Shown: positions 1 through 9,408, counted from the stretch's first letter. The stretch: 64,000 nucleotides of DNA from an uncultured Lachnospiraceae bacterium (GCA_947625205.1 CANQNN010000011.1:1-64000); one strand, 5' to 3'. The notes: generated from the letters alone by a model not told the origin. Numbers and translations: made by a program.

Positions 1-117
1 TATACAGCGTCACAGAGGGAAGCCATGAAATATGCGGAAGTGCTGCATGGCAGCATAGCAGAGGGCTCCACAGTGCGCAAGATCCTCGCGATCCGGGAGC
101 AGATCGGGAATCTTTAA
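1..117 (+). CDS. C-terminal tail of an unidentified protein (5' end outside window)
   Basis: Frame 1 is open from the first base to a TAA at 115-117, giving 38 residues that end in REQIGNL. The stretch is polar and looks helical, with no membrane segment and no motif I recognise. It precedes the promoter at 243-270, so it is probably the last gene of the preceding transcription unit. A closing gene of the same surface-glycan locus is possible but unproven. Family unknown. Confidence 0.5.
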   Translation, partial: YTASQREAMKYAEVLHGSIAEGSTVRKILAIREQIGNL

Positions 118-242
118 CTTGTAAAAAGAGAATAGCAGTTGTATGATCAAGAAAACAGGTCTAAGATCATCTTTCTTTAGGAACAATCTTTTTCATGTCA
201 ACTGACAATTCGTTTACTTCATCATTACTGTCGGGGTCATTA

Positions 243-270
243 TGGACAAGCACCTGAATTATGATATAAT
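243..270 (+). promoter_or_regulatory. Sigma-A-type promoter with extended -10
   Basis: TGGACA at 243-248 (5 of 6 to the TTGACA consensus) is followed after 16 bases by a perfect TATAAT at 265-270 preceded by TG, an extended -10. Predicted transcription start is near 277, which leaves a short leader before the AGGAGGAG ribosome site at 311-318 and the ATG at 325. The rest of the 118-324 gap is AT-rich and holds nothing else I can support. This is the best promoter in the window and probably drives the first multi-gene operon. Confidence 0.7.
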
Positions 271-324
271 AAAACTATACTATCTTATGTTTCATGGTAT
301 TGGTCGACTTAGGAGGAGCAGGAT

Positions 325-1278
325 ATGCTTTATTGTGTAATGTATCATTATGTGCGAGATTTGGCATACAGCAGATATCCGAAGATGAAGGCGATGGATA
401 TTAATTTGTTTCGCCGCCAGATAGCGTTTTTGAAAGAACAATTTCAATTTGTTACAATGGAACAAGTTTTGGATGCCATTGACGGACACACTGAACTGCC
501 GGATAGAGCAGTGCTTCTTACATTTGATGATGGGTATATTGATTGTTATACTTATGCATTCCCGATTTTGGAGGAAGCAGGTATACAGGGGACTTTTTTT
601 ATTCCTGCGAAAACGCTTGTCACTCATGAACTTTTGGATGTAAATAAACTGCATCTTATTCTGGCTGCTGCAGATGAGGATGCGCTGTTAAAGGATGTAT
701 TTGAACGGCTGGATTTTTATCGCGCGAGGGGGGGGGAGTATCCGGACAATGCAATCCTGTGGCAGAAGTATAGCGGTTTAAATCGTTATGATACAGAGAA
801 AATAAGTTTTATGAAACGCATTTTACAAACTGTACTGCCGGAAAATGTAAGAAAGAGCATTACGAGCGATTTGTTTGAACGATATGTAGGCGTGACGGAA
901 GCACAGATGTCACAGGAATTATATTTGACACCGGAACAGATCCGCGTGATGCGGCGTCATGGGATGTACTTCGGATTGCATGGCTATGATCATTACTGGC
1001 TGGGAGATTTGACGAAGAAACAGATGCAGGAGGATATTTCCAGAGGATTACAGATTTTGAGCCGGGAAGGCGTATTGGATTCCGACTGTTGGGTGATGAG
1101 TTATCCTTATCAGAGCTATAATGCGGAAGTGCTGAGTTATATTAGGCAGAAAGGATGTAAGGCGGGTTTTACGGAAGAAGTCAGAACGGCAAATCTTACG
1201 AAAGATAATCCCTATCTGCTGCCGAGATTTGATTGCAATGATTTGCCGCCCAAAAACGAAAATTTTTTATGCCAGTAG
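325..1278 (+). CDS. Polysaccharide deacetylase (NodB/CE4-like), with poly-G tract
   Basis: The 317-residue protein begins with a YHYVRD-type segment typical of the polysaccharide deacetylase superfamily. It carries the TFDDG metal/catalytic motif at residues 66-70 and a later GLHGYDHYW segment that resembles the second His-containing motif. Family members remove N-acetyl or O-acetyl groups from amino sugars using a divalent metal. No signal peptide or membrane segment is seen, so a cytoplasmic role on a precursor or lipid-linked sugar is inferred. ATG 325 follows AGGAGGAG with 6-base spacing. A nine-G tract (728-736) encodes part of R135-G136-G137-E138. Gain or loss of one G would shift the frame and truncate the protein in its second half. 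The next gene starts 8 bases after the stop. Confidence 0.85.
   Translation: MLYCVMYHYVRDLAYSRYPKMKAMDINLFRRQIAFLKEQFQFVTMEQVLDAIDGHTELPDRAVLLTFDDGYIDCYTYAFPILEEAGIQGTFFIPAKTLVTHELLDVNKLHLILAAADEDALLKDVFERLDFYRARGGEYPDNAILWQKYSGLNRYDTEKISFMKRILQTVLPENVRKSITSDLFERYVGVTEAQMSQELYLTPEQIRVMRRHGMYFGLHGYDHYWLGDLTKKQMQEDISRGLQILSREGVLDSDCWVMSYPYQSYNAEVLSYIRQKGCKAGFTEEVRTANLTKDNPYLLPRFDCNDLPPKNENFLCQ
728..736 (+). repeat. Poly-G tract (9 G) inside the deacetylase gene, in frame
   Basis: Nine consecutive G in the coding strand. At nine the frame is open; with 8 or 10 G, stops follow within about 20 codons (by-eye reading). Candidate slipped-strand phase-variation site. Confidence 0.85.
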
Positions 1279-1286
1279 GAGAAGAT

Positions 1287-2381
1287 ATGGATAACAGACG
1301 ACTTGCACAGGTTGCTGCAATGTATGAAAAGCGGTATGAGATACGTTTTTGCAGAAAGGAAGAGGCCGACGTATTGATGGCATTTCTTGACCGGTATTGG
1401 AAAAAAGGACATATTCTATCTAAGAATAAACGGTTGTTGGACTGGCAGTATCTGGATGAACGTTATGAACGGTATAATTTTATTCTGGCTGTCTGCAGAG
1501 AGGATGGAGAGATCCATGGTATTATGGGATTCATACCTACGGATCTGTTTGATGCTGAGATTGCGACGCCGATGAGGTGGGGAGCAATCTGGAAAGTGCG
1601 GGAGGATGTCGCCACAAAAGGCTTGGGATTGGCGATGAAATTTTATATGTATCAATATGCTCCAGCCCCCTATGCGGGTGGGATAGGTCTGTCTGCTTAT
1701 TCAAAATCCATCAACGCAAAGCTGGGAGAGGAGATGGGCGTTTTAAAGCATTATTATATGATCAACAACGAAAAGAAGGAGTTTTGTCTCATTAAAAACC
1801 TGACGTCCTGCTGTCAAATACCGGTCAGGGCAGACGGCCCGGCTTTTCTGGAAACAGACGAACAGAGTTTTTCAAATCATGAACGGGATTATGCGCAATA
1901 TCTGTTGCCATATAAATCCACACGGTATTATATTAATCGTTATTTTCGTCATCCGATGTATCAATATCATTGCGGAAGTTTGCAAAATGAACGGGGTGAG
2001 AACGCTTTTTTGTTTTATAGACTTTGCTGTCACGATGCTGCGCGATGCATTATGGTGGTAGATTTTATAGGGCAGGAGTCCGCATTGCAAGGGGCAGAAA
2101 GCGCCTTTGCCAAATTATTGGTGCAATATGATGCAGAATACCTGTCTTTTTATGAATATGGTATGGATGATGCTGTCTTAACAGCTGCTGGCCTGTCGCT
2201 GAAAACAGACACGGAAGATGGGGTGATCCTGCCTCTGTATTATGAGCCTTTTGTGCAGAAAAATGTTTTGGTAGATTATCATTATTTTAACGATGATTCC
2301 GTGGTGAGAAAGGTATTCTTTTTCAAAGGGGATGCTGATCAGGACAGACCTAACGAAGAGAGGGAGAATGCTGAGGCATGA
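1287..2381 (+). CDS. GNAT/FemAB-like acyltransferase, glycan-cluster type
   Basis: The protein has 364 residues from ATG 1287, which has AGGAGA at 1277-1282; an in-frame ATG at 1269 overlaps the previous gene and is less likely. The N-terminal third (an FCRKEEAD opening, a DWQYLDERY segment, then an IHGIMGFIP strand) has the look of the GNAT N-acetyltransferase proteins found in clostridial capsule and glycan loci. The C-terminal half is less recognisable and may be a second GNAT-like fold. The stop overlaps the next gene by 4 nt (ATGA), so it is translationally coupled to the AMP-ligase/carrier fusion. That pairing suggests transfer of a carrier-bound acyl or aminoacyl group onto an amino sugar, which is inference. 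No membrane segment. Confidence 0.65.
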   Translation: MDNRRLAQVAAMYEKRYEIRFCRKEEADVLMAFLDRYWKKGHILSKNKRLLDWQYLDERYERYNFILAVCREDGEIHGIMGFIPTDLFDAEIATPMRWGAIWKVREDVATKGLGLAMKFYMYQYAPAPYAGGIGLSAYSKSINAKLGEEMGVLKHYYMINNEKKEFCLIKNLTSCCQIPVRADGPAFLETDEQSFSNHERDYAQYLLPYKSTRYYINRYFRHPMYQYHCGSLQNERGENAFLFYRLCCHDAARCIMVVDFIGQESALQGAESAFAKLLVQYDAEYLSFYEYGMDDAVLTAAGLSLKTDTEDGVILPLYYEPFVQKNVLVDYHYFNDDSVVRKVFFFKGDADQDRPNEERENAEA

Positions 2382-4105
2382 GTGGATTGGGAGAATATTT
2401 GGAAAGAGCCGCATCAAAGAATCCGGATGGGCTTGCCGTGCTGGATGAAGTGCGGACATGCAGCTGGCGGCAGCTGGAGAAAAGTGCTTTGGCCATCGCC
2501 GCACAACTTCGTCAGTTCGGCGTTAAGAATCAGCCGGTGATTGTGGTCAGTGAGAGAGACAGCAGATGCATAGAATTGTTTTGGGGAATTATACTGAGCG
2601 GTAACTTTTATGTCGCTTTGAACTATAAAAATGAAAAACAGTCTTTTGCGGCAATATTGGAACGCATACAGCCGTTGGGTGTCCTGTTGTGCGGGCAGAA
2701 TCAGGAAATTGCAGATATATGTGCCGAATGCGGGATATATTGTAATGTGTATGCTGAACTGGTAAAGCGGTCGGATGTGGCGGCCATGTATGATAGCCGG
2801 ATATTGGATTCGGATCCGGCTTATATGGTTTTTACTTCAGGGACAACAGGAATGCCCAAAGGAGTCGTAAAATCGCACGGATCCGTCAAGGCGTTTGTGG
2901 AAAGTTTTGGCAGGGTCTTTCCACTGTCCGCACAGGATGTATTGGGGAATCAGGCAGAGTTTGATTATGATGTTGCGGCCAAGGATATTTATCTGTCTGC
3001 ATGTTTTGGTCTGCCGATGGCGATTATACCGAAGAAATGTTTTCTGATGCCGGCAAGGTTGATGGATTTTCTGGCATCGCATCAGGTTACGGTATTGATA
3101 TGGGCCTTTGCGGCTATTCGGATGGTTGCACAAAGCGGCTGCTTGGAGCGGGCCGGAGATTTGCCGCGGTTGCGGGCAGTCTTTTTTTCGGGTGAAACGC
3201 CGGAAGTTTCAGATATAAATCAATGGCTGGCTTATTTCCCGAAAACAATTTATGTGAATCTTTATGCGCCTAGCGAGGTGGCTGGTAACTGTATGTATTA
3301 CGTGATGCAAGGGGATGATTTGCCGAACAGGATTCCATTGGGAGAGACATTTGATAATGCGGAAGTCATGGTTTTAAATGATGAAAACCATAGGATCCAA
3401 GAAGGAGATATAGGAGAAATTTATGTGCGCGGCGATTTTATTGCGCTCGGATATTACAAACAAAAAGACGAAACAGATGACAGATTTGTTCAGAATCCTT
3501 TGCATGCCGATTACAGAGATATCGTGTATCGCACAGGCGATTTGGCTCGATTGGAGAAGGGTATGCTGTACTTCGCCGGGCGCAGGGACGATCAGGTTAA
3601 GTTTATGGGGCATAGAATCGAACTGGGAGAGATTGACCACACATTTCAGGATATGGGCATGGGAAACTGCGCCTGTTGTTTTTTGAGTGAAAAGAACGAG
3701 TTGATTCTATTTTATGAAGCTGATCTGCAACCCGCGGAAATCATGAAAAAATTATTGGAACGACTTCCCAAATATAAGGTACCCACCAAATATTACAGAG
3801 TAGAAAGTCTGCAACATAACGAAAGAGGAAAGATAGATAAAAGGCTGATGCAGATTCAGTATCAGAGGAGGATGGATATGAGAGAAAGATTGCAAACGAT
3901 ATTGCAGGGGATCAGGCCGGATATCGATTATGATACGACGAAAGGGCTGCTCACCGAAGAAATACTGGATTCGTTTGATATCCTAGCGCTTTTGGCACAA
4001 ATAGAAACAGTCTTCGGCATACAGCTGGATGTTGCGGATGTCAGTGAAGAACATTTTGATTCGCTGGATCAGATGGTGTCTTATATAGAGGGGGAGCAGG
4101 GCTGA
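2378..4105 (+). CDS. AMP-forming acyl/amino-acid ligase fused to a C-terminal carrier-protein domain
   Basis: The 575-residue protein is an adenylation domain of the ANL superfamily (DltA/NRPS A-domain like). It shows the P-loop TSGTTGMPKG near residues 153-162, an A5-like YAPSE segment, an A7-type YRTGDLARL, the A8 hinge GRRDDQVKFMGHRIELGEID and a C-terminal RGKIDK with the catalytic lysine (A10). Residues about 500-575 resemble an acyl/peptidyl carrier domain, with DSFD placing Ser532 as the likely 4'-phosphopantetheine site. The enzyme should activate a carboxylic or amino acid and load it on its own carrier domain. The specificity code cannot be read reliably by eye. It overlaps the GNAT gene by 4 nt and the methyltransferase gene by 1 nt, so the three form a compact module. 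Confidence 0.85.
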   Translation: MSGLGEYLERAASKNPDGLAVLDEVRTCSWRQLEKSALAIAAQLRQFGVKNQPVIVVSERDSRCIELFWGIILSGNFYVALNYKNEKQSFAAILERIQPLGVLLCGQNQEIADICAECGIYCNVYAELVKRSDVAAMYDSRILDSDPAYMVFTSGTTGMPKGVVKSHGSVKAFVESFGRVFPLSAQDVLGNQAEFDYDVAAKDIYLSACFGLPMAIIPKKCFLMPARLMDFLASHQVTVLIWAFAAIRMVAQSGCLERAGDLPRLRAVFFSGETPEVSDINQWLAYFPKTIYVNLYAPSEVAGNCMYYVMQGDDLPNRIPLGETFDNAEVMVLNDENHRIQEGDIGEIYVRGDFIALGYYKQKDETDDRFVQNPLHADYRDIVYRTGDLARLEKGMLYFAGRRDDQVKFMGHRIELGEIDHTFQDMGMGNCACCFLSEKNELILFYEADLQPAEIMKKLLERLPKYKVPTKYYRVESLQHNERGKIDKRLMQIQYQRRMDMRERLQTILQGIRPDIDYDTTKGLLTEEILDSFDILALLAQIETVFGIQLDVADVSEEHFDSLDQMVSYIEGEQG

Positions 4106-4785
4106 TGACAGAATATAGCAGAGACAATAATAAACAGAAAGAATTATGGGCAGCCGATAGGAAACAGCATGGGTTGCGGTATCCGGATGAAAATGTGATC
4201 CGCTTCCTGAAACGGACTTTTGAGGACGGTTCGGGAGTGCGCCTGATGGATTTCGGATGCGGCAGCGGAAGAAACGAAACGGTAATGATGGATATGGGGT
4301 TTGAGATTTATGCTGTGGATTATAATGAGAAATGTTTGAATATGACCCGGGAAGTAGCGGAAGAGCGTAAATATAATAAGATTCGTTATATCCTTAATGA
4401 CAAAACAGATATTCCTGTAGATGATGGTGTGATTGACTGCTTTGTCTCTCTGGGCGGTTTGTTTTATTTTAACAGAGAAGAACGCGATAGATTCTGGAGT
4501 GAAATGCATAGAATTCTCAGGCGGGGGGGGGTAGTGTTCGCCGATTTCCGCGCCGTGGATGATAGTATGTACGGGAAAGGGATAAAACTGGAAAAGGACT
4601 TCTATTGTCTGGAAGACAGTGGGAGTCTTTCGGGTATCAATTATTGGTTTTGTGACGAAAAAACATTGCGGGATCTGTTTTCCGACCATGGATTTACCAT
4701 ATACAATCTTGAAAAAAGAGATTATTACAGAGATAATATGAACCGGAGAAATTCACATTATTTTGTGTATGCGCGAAAAGAATAG
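4105..4785 (+). CDS. Class I SAM-dependent methyltransferase, with poly-G tract
   Basis: The 226-residue protein has a clear SAM-binding motif I (LMDFGCGSGRN, about residues 46-56), an acidic motif near AVDYN and a downstream RILRRGGVVFADF strand typical of small-molecule methyltransferases (Methyltransf_11/25 type). The substrate is presumably a sugar or the acyl group loaded by the neighbouring ligase. Its ATG overlaps the stop of that ligase by one base. The tract of nine G at 4523-4531 encodes the RGG of the RILRRGG turn. Loss of one G would put a TAG directly after the tract, and gain of one G reaches a stop within about 15 codons. The enzyme is in the ON frame here. Confidence 0.85.
   Translation: MTEYSRDNNKQKELWAADRKQHGLRYPDENVIRFLKRTFEDGSGVRLMDFGCGSGRNETVMMDMGFEIYAVDYNEKCLNMTREVAEERKYNKIRYILNDKTDIPVDDGVIDCFVSLGGLFYFNREERDRFWSEMHRILRRGGVVFADFRAVDDSMYGKGIKLEKDFYCLEDSGSLSGINYWFCDEKTLRDLFSDHGFTIYNLEKRDYYRDNMNRRNSHYFVYARKE
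4523..4531 (+). repeat. Poly-G tract (9 G) inside the methyltransferase gene, in frame
   Basis: Nine consecutive G. With eight the next codon is TAG, so slippage is an efficient OFF switch for this methyltransferase. Confidence 0.85.
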
Positions 4786-4820
4786 AAAGTAGATCGGGTC
4801 TTTCTGAAAATTGAAAAACG

Positions 4821-6287
4821 ATGAAAAGGATATTGGAAATGGCTAAGGATCATCATTCCGTGACAGAGCCGGAATTGCTTGAGAAATTTCTGCAGTTTGA
4901 AAATGAAGGGAAAGTGCTATCATATTTTTACAGCTATAAAAATATGCTGATTTGGCCTTTTGTCAGAAACGCCGTGTGGAATGCTGTTTATAAGAGTGTA
5001 TATGGGAACGATACCGGGTTGCTTGACATGACAGCGCAGGGGATGACGCGGGGGAGGCTGCGCAGTTACAAATGGTCGCAGTTTTTCAGGTTGCACCGAA
5101 ATCCTCTTTTTGGCTGTGGGCATAAAGATATTTTGTATTTATATCATGTAATAGGTAATATACAGGATCAGGAGGGGGTTTATTATAACCGTATTTATGA
5201 CGATTTTGTCGGATTGTATGACAATACAGCGATTATAGAGAGCGCTCCTTTATTTCACCATTTTTATCCCAAAAAGTACGAGACATATGATGCTGATTTT
5301 ATCGAGATATTGTGTGCTTTTCATGAGAAAATCGCGCCTTTGGGAAAACAGGATCGGGAGACGGTTCATCGTTTTCTCGCCTATTTAAAAAAAGAGCTTC
5401 CGTTTGCGGTTAAAGCACAATGTTGGCAGACCATACGGACGGAAACGGAAAGATATGCTAAAAATATGCGGCTCATATATGGCTATTATAAGTTGGTTTT
5501 TCAGCGTATCATGCCCAAAATTGTATTTGTTGCGCAGGGATGCGACGGTTCACATATGGCATGCAAACTTAAAGTTTTGCGGGATCTAGGCATACCGTCT
5601 GCAGAAATACAACACGGACTGATCAGCAGGGCACATTTCGCATATAATTATGCGCCTACTGTCTGCCACAGTACCATATATAAAGAGTATATGCCGGATT
5701 TCATGATGCTGTTTGGCACATTCTGGAAAGATTTGGTCAGAATGCCTGTCCAATTGGAAGTGTTGGGAAGCGCAAATTTTAATCGTAACTTTCATGCAGA
5801 AAGCAGGGAAGAAGAAAATATTGAGGATAGAAACAGTGTTTTAATTCTGCCGTCCGATTTGGATCGGTATATGGGGTTGATTTCTTACATCCATCAGGAA
5901 TTACCGGAGGCGAAGCTGTATATTAAAGTTCATCCGACGAAAAAACCACAATATGATGTCCTGAGAAAAATGGAGAATGAGCAAATTCGGGTTTATATCA
6001 AGGAAAATATCTATGATTTTCTCAAGAGGACGAAATTCGTTATAGGGGATGACAGCACTGTGCTGTATGAGGCGGCAGCCATGGGTAAAAAAGTATTCAT
6101 CTGGAAGAGCGTACATAGCGCGTCTTTTGATCGGAGAATTGGCATATGGTTTTCGGATCAGAGAGAAGTTGTACGATTATTACAGAATAACTGCGCGGAT
6201 GTAGAAATGAAAATTGCACCGGAAGACATCTTTGCGCGCAACAGTGCGGAACGATATCGTGCATTTATAGCCGAATATGTACAGTAG
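4821..6287 (+). CDS. GT-B-like glycosyl/polyol-phosphate transferase (capsule-synthesis type, QHG motif)
   Basis: The protein has 488 residues. The C-terminal half has the signature layout of capsule-type or CDP-glycerol-type GT-B enzymes: an AEIQHGLIS segment, a strand/helix ending in KLYIKVHPT, then GDDSTVLYEAAAMGKKV, which fits a nucleotide-sugar binding site. No signal peptide or transmembrane helix is seen, so a membrane-associated cytoplasmic enzyme is likely. The same architecture recurs at 14322-15800 and, more distantly, at 29880-31382. The donor is unknown; a nonulosonic acid or amino sugar made in the cluster is plausible. ATG 4821 lacks a good ribosome site, whereas ATG 4839 has AAAAGGA at suitable spacing, so the true start may be six codons downstream. 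Confidence 0.7.
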   Translation: MKRILEMAKDHHSVTEPELLEKFLQFENEGKVLSYFYSYKNMLIWPFVRNAVWNAVYKSVYGNDTGLLDMTAQGMTRGRLRSYKWSQFFRLHRNPLFGCGHKDILYLYHVIGNIQDQEGVYYNRIYDDFVGLYDNTAIIESAPLFHHFYPKKYETYDADFIEILCAFHEKIAPLGKQDRETVHRFLAYLKKELPFAVKAQCWQTIRTETERYAKNMRLIYGYYKLVFQRIMPKIVFVAQGCDGSHMACKLKVLRDLGIPSAEIQHGLISRAHFAYNYAPTVCHSTIYKEYMPDFMMLFGTFWKDLVRMPVQLEVLGSANFNRNFHAESREEENIEDRNSVLILPSDLDRYMGLISYIHQELPEAKLYIKVHPTKKPQYDVLRKMENEQIRVYIKENIYDFLKRTKFVIGDDSTVLYEAAAMGKKVFIWKSVHSASFDRRIGIWFSDQREVVRLLQNNCADVEMKIAPEDIFARNSAERYRAFIAEYVQ

Positions 6288-6313
6288 ACGTTGGCAGAGC
6301 GGAGAGAAGACTT

Positions 6314-8194
6314 ATGTGTGGAATATGTGGCGTGTACGATTATGACAATGCGATTGATCATGAACTGTTTGAGCGGATGGTTGATGTCGTTGCGTATCGA
6401 GGGCCGGACGACAGGGGGACATTTTACGGAGAGGGTATTGCACTGGGGCACAGACGGCTGGCGATTATCGATTTAAGCGATGAGGGACATCAGCCTTTCC
6501 GCTATCGAAACAGATATCATTTGGTATATAACGGAGAGATATATAATTATGTGGAATTGCGGGAGCAACTGCAAAAGAAGGGATATGTCTTTGCTACTAA
6601 AACAGACACGGAAGTGCTGGCCGCTATGTACGACTGCTATGGAGAAAACTGTGTCAAACAGATGAATGGTATGTGGGCATTTGCTGTTTTTGATGAACAG
6701 AAGAAGATTTTGTTCTGTTCAAGAGACCGATTTGGCATCAAACCGTTTTATTATTATCAGGAAGAAAAAAAGCTGATCTTTGCTTCGGAAATCAAACAGA
6801 TCGTGTTAATGGCGCAAAAAGATATGTATGTGAATCGGCAGCGATTGCTGGATTTTCTGATTATGGGAGATTTAGATCATACGGAAGAAACAATGTTTCG
6901 CGATATCCGCCAATTAAGGGGCGGTTATAATTTGATTGTAGATATGCAAAACGGCGTATGTATACGGAAAAAATACTATGATCTTGGCGAAACAGTGTTT
7001 GGCAAACAGAGTTATAAAGCGGCTTGCCGTGAGTTTCACAAGTTGTTTGAAAAGTCGGTAAAATTGCGGTTGAGGGCAGATGTGCCAATAGGGTATTGTC
7101 TGTCAGGCGGCTTGGATAGTTCGGCGATCGTCTGTATGGCTGACACTATCCTTAAATCCGGAGGCAAGGAAATAAAACAGCATACGATCTCTGCCTGCTG
7201 TGATGATAAAGAGTATGATGAACAGGAGTATATCGATGAAGTGGTGAGACACACACGAGTCGATGCACACAAAATATTTCCGAAAGAGGAAGAACTCTTT
7301 GCACATTTGGATGAAATTATCTGGCATATGGATGAACCGTTTGGATCCACATCTATGTTTGCACAGTGGAATGTTTTTCGGTGTGCAGGAGAACAGGGCC
7401 TGACCGTTATGCTGGATGGTCAGGGAGCAGACGAACAGCTGGCAGGATATACGGATTTTTACAGTGTGGCGTTGGCCCATTTCTTAAGGCATTTTCGATT
7501 GCTGACCTTTGCCAGAGAACTTCATGCCTATTGTAAAAGCCGCCGTGTGTCAGAAAAATATGTATCTGCGTTTGATGTTATAGCCAATGCCGTTGTCTCT
7601 GCTTTTGTGCCGGATGGTCTGAAAAAATATGTCAGGCGTAAATTGAAATATGGCTGTAAAGACTTGCCTTTTCCGGAAAAAATGATAGAAGAGACGCTTC
7701 AGAGACGGAAGAGATATGATGTCGGAAATCCGCGGCAGTATTCATTGGATCGCATGCAGTGTAGTATGGCGGCACTGCTCCATTATGAAGACAGAAATTC
7801 CATGGCATTTTCCATAGAATCCCGTGTGCCTTTTTTGGATTACAGACTTGCGGAGTGCATCTATTCCATGCCCATCTCCTATAAGGTTCGCAACGGAATG
7901 ACAAAGGCTGTGATGCGAGACGGACTGACAGGCATTTTGCCGGATAAAATCAGGCATAGAGTCAGTAAATTGGGCTTTGTGACGCCGGAAGATAAGTGGA
8001 TTAACAACAATTTCGAAAAATATCGGGCAGAAGTTTTGCAGGCCTGTGAGCAATTAAAGCCCGTCGTGAACCAAAAACGTGTTATGGAGTGGTTCGATAA
8101 GAATGCGCATGGCATAAAACGCGGAGATTATCTGGCATGGCGCTTGATTTGCGCGGGTCATTGGATACAGATATACAAGGTGAAGTTTGAATGA
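6314..8194 (+). CDS. asnB: Asparagine synthase (glutamine-hydrolysing) family
   Basis: The 626-residue protein begins MCGICGVYD, placing the catalytic N-terminal nucleophile Cys2 of the class II glutamine amidotransferase domain. The domain continues with RGPDDRG and an NGEIYN segment. The second half carries the ATP-pyrophosphatase loop LSGGLDSS and the downstream DGQGADEQLAGY motif of AsnB-type synthetases. Enzymes of this family amidate carboxylates with glutamine nitrogen. In glycan clusters they may amidate uronic or nonulosonic acids rather than aspartate. With the WbpBED uronic-acid genes just downstream, a uronamide product is an attractive inference. GGAGAG lies 7 bases before the ATG. 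Confidence 0.9.
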   Translation: MCGICGVYDYDNAIDHELFERMVDVVAYRGPDDRGTFYGEGIALGHRRLAIIDLSDEGHQPFRYRNRYHLVYNGEIYNYVELREQLQKKGYVFATKTDTEVLAAMYDCYGENCVKQMNGMWAFAVFDEQKKILFCSRDRFGIKPFYYYQEEKKLIFASEIKQIVLMAQKDMYVNRQRLLDFLIMGDLDHTEETMFRDIRQLRGGYNLIVDMQNGVCIRKKYYDLGETVFGKQSYKAACREFHKLFEKSVKLRLRADVPIGYCLSGGLDSSAIVCMADTILKSGGKEIKQHTISACCDDKEYDEQEYIDEVVRHTRVDAHKIFPKEEELFAHLDEIIWHMDEPFGSTSMFAQWNVFRCAGEQGLTVMLDGQGADEQLAGYTDFYSVALAHFLRHFRLLTFARELHAYCKSRRVSEKYVSAFDVIANAVVSAFVPDGLKKYVRRKLKYGCKDLPFPEKMIEETLQRRKRYDVGNPRQYSLDRMQCSMAALLHYEDRNSMAFSIESRVPFLDYRLAECIYSMPISYKVRNGMTKAVMRDGLTGILPDKIRHRVSKLGFVTPEDKWINNNFEKYRAEVLQACEQLKPVVNQKRVMEWFDKNAHGIKRGDYLAWRLICAGHWIQIYKVKFE

Positions 8195-8214
8195 CAGATT
8201 CAGTTGGCGGTTAG

Positions 8215-8243
8215 TTGCGGATTATATAAAAATGTTATATAAT
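8215..8243 (+). promoter_or_regulatory. Possible internal promoter
   Basis: TTGCGG at 8215-8220 (weak -35, 3 of 6), 17-base spacer and a perfect TATAAT at 8238-8243 lie in the 81-base gap between asnB and the GT4 gene. It could give an independent start for the 8.3 kb onward genes. The -35 is poor, so confidence is modest. Confidence 0.4.
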
Positions 8244-8275
8244 CAAGAAGATTTCCGAGCACGGAGAGATAATCA

Positions 8276-9397
8276 GTGAAAGCATTGTTTGTTATTCATG
8301 AAAGTTCCTTCATATATGGCTCGAACCGAAGTATTATGGGGCTGTTAAAAAATCTGGATTATGATTATGACTTGATGATCTGCAGGAGTTTTACCAGAAA
8401 GATTGACAGTGTGAGTCTGAAGAAAGATCTTGGACAGCATTTGCAACAAATACATGAGGTATGGCTGCCGCGCTATCGCTGTCAATATTATGACAGAGTC
8501 AGCATGGTTAGCGAAATTTCACATATTGTCAATAATATCATGGCATGGCTGGGATCCGGTAAGCGAAAGAAACTGATATCAGCCGGGAAATATGATTATG
8601 TACATCTCAATTCACTGGTATTGTTTCCAGTTGTTGACAAAAATGCCAGATATATCATGCATGTACGTGAAATTATCAATCCACGCTATCACCTCCTGCA
8701 TGGGCTGATTAGGGCATTGAAGCAGACGGCAGGGCTCATTTATATTGATGAAGCGACAAAAATGCCGCTGGAGCATTACATCGGTCGACACAAGTCACTG
8801 ACCCTGAACAATCCGTTTGATATGACACATGTGCGGAATATAGCGCCGGAGGCCTGTTTAAACGAATATGGATTATCCGGGCAGAATGTGATTTTTTCCA
8901 TGCTTGGTCAGGTGGGCGACAATAAAGGTTCTAAGTTTGTACTTCGTGCATTTATGGGGCAAAATGATCCGAACAGTAGGCTTTTGATCGCGGGAAATAA
9001 TAATCATGCATATGGACGTGAATGCAGGGAAATGGCCCGTCATGATTGCCGTATTATTTTTTGCGGCGAACTGCAGGATACTGCTCCGATATATAGGATC
9101 AGCGACTATATCATACGCGGGGATGCCCAATTTTGTATTGGAAGAACAATTTATGAGGGACTTTTTGCGGGAATCGGTGTGATCATTCCGGGGCAGACAG
9201 AAAACCTTAAGCAGATGCAGTTTGGGGAAGAACTACGGGATAAGATCTGTTTTTATCAGCCAGGAGATCTTCAGAATCTTACGAACGTGATTTCCTCTTG
9301 CGCCGTGCATAAGCAGAATGACAGAGAGTATCGAAGCAATCAGGCAGAATATATGGAACAATATAATAAATTTATCAATGAGATTATGACAGAATAA
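8276..9397 (+). CDS. Glycosyltransferase, GT-B fold (GT4-like)
   Basis: The 373-residue protein starts at GTG 8276 after GGAGA at 8263-8267. The N-terminus KALFVIHESS and an early GSNRS loop look like the acceptor domain of GT4-type enzymes. Mid-protein it has MLGQVGDNKGSKFVLRAF, and near the end GRTIYEGLFAGIGVIIP, corresponding to the donor-binding E-x7-E region. It should transfer a sugar from a nucleotide donor to a growing glycan at the cytoplasmic face. The donor is unknown, but the following three genes make a diacetamido-uronic acid nucleotide. The next gene begins 11 bases downstream. Confidence 0.75.
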   Translation: MKALFVIHESSFIYGSNRSIMGLLKNLDYDYDLMICRSFTRKIDSVSLKKDLGQHLQQIHEVWLPRYRCQYYDRVSMVSEISHIVNNIMAWLGSGKRKKLISAGKYDYVHLNSLVLFPVVDKNARYIMHVREIINPRYHLLHGLIRALKQTAGLIYIDEATKMPLEHYIGRHKSLTLNNPFDMTHVRNIAPEACLNEYGLSGQNVIFSMLGQVGDNKGSKFVLRAFMGQNDPNSRLLIAGNNNHAYGRECREMARHDCRIIFCGELQDTAPIYRISDYIIRGDAQFCIGRTIYEGLFAGIGVIIPGQTENLKQMQFGEELRDKICFYQPGDLQNLTNVISSCAVHKQNDREYRSNQAEYMEQYNKFINEIMTE

Positions 9398-9408
9398 GGG
9401 GATAAAGT

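Noticed and set aside
143..170. Inverted repeat ATGATC/GATCAT followed by a pyrimidine stretch, considered as a terminator of the upstream gene
   Set aside because: Six-base AT-rich stem, 16-base loop and no clear U run; too weak to call.
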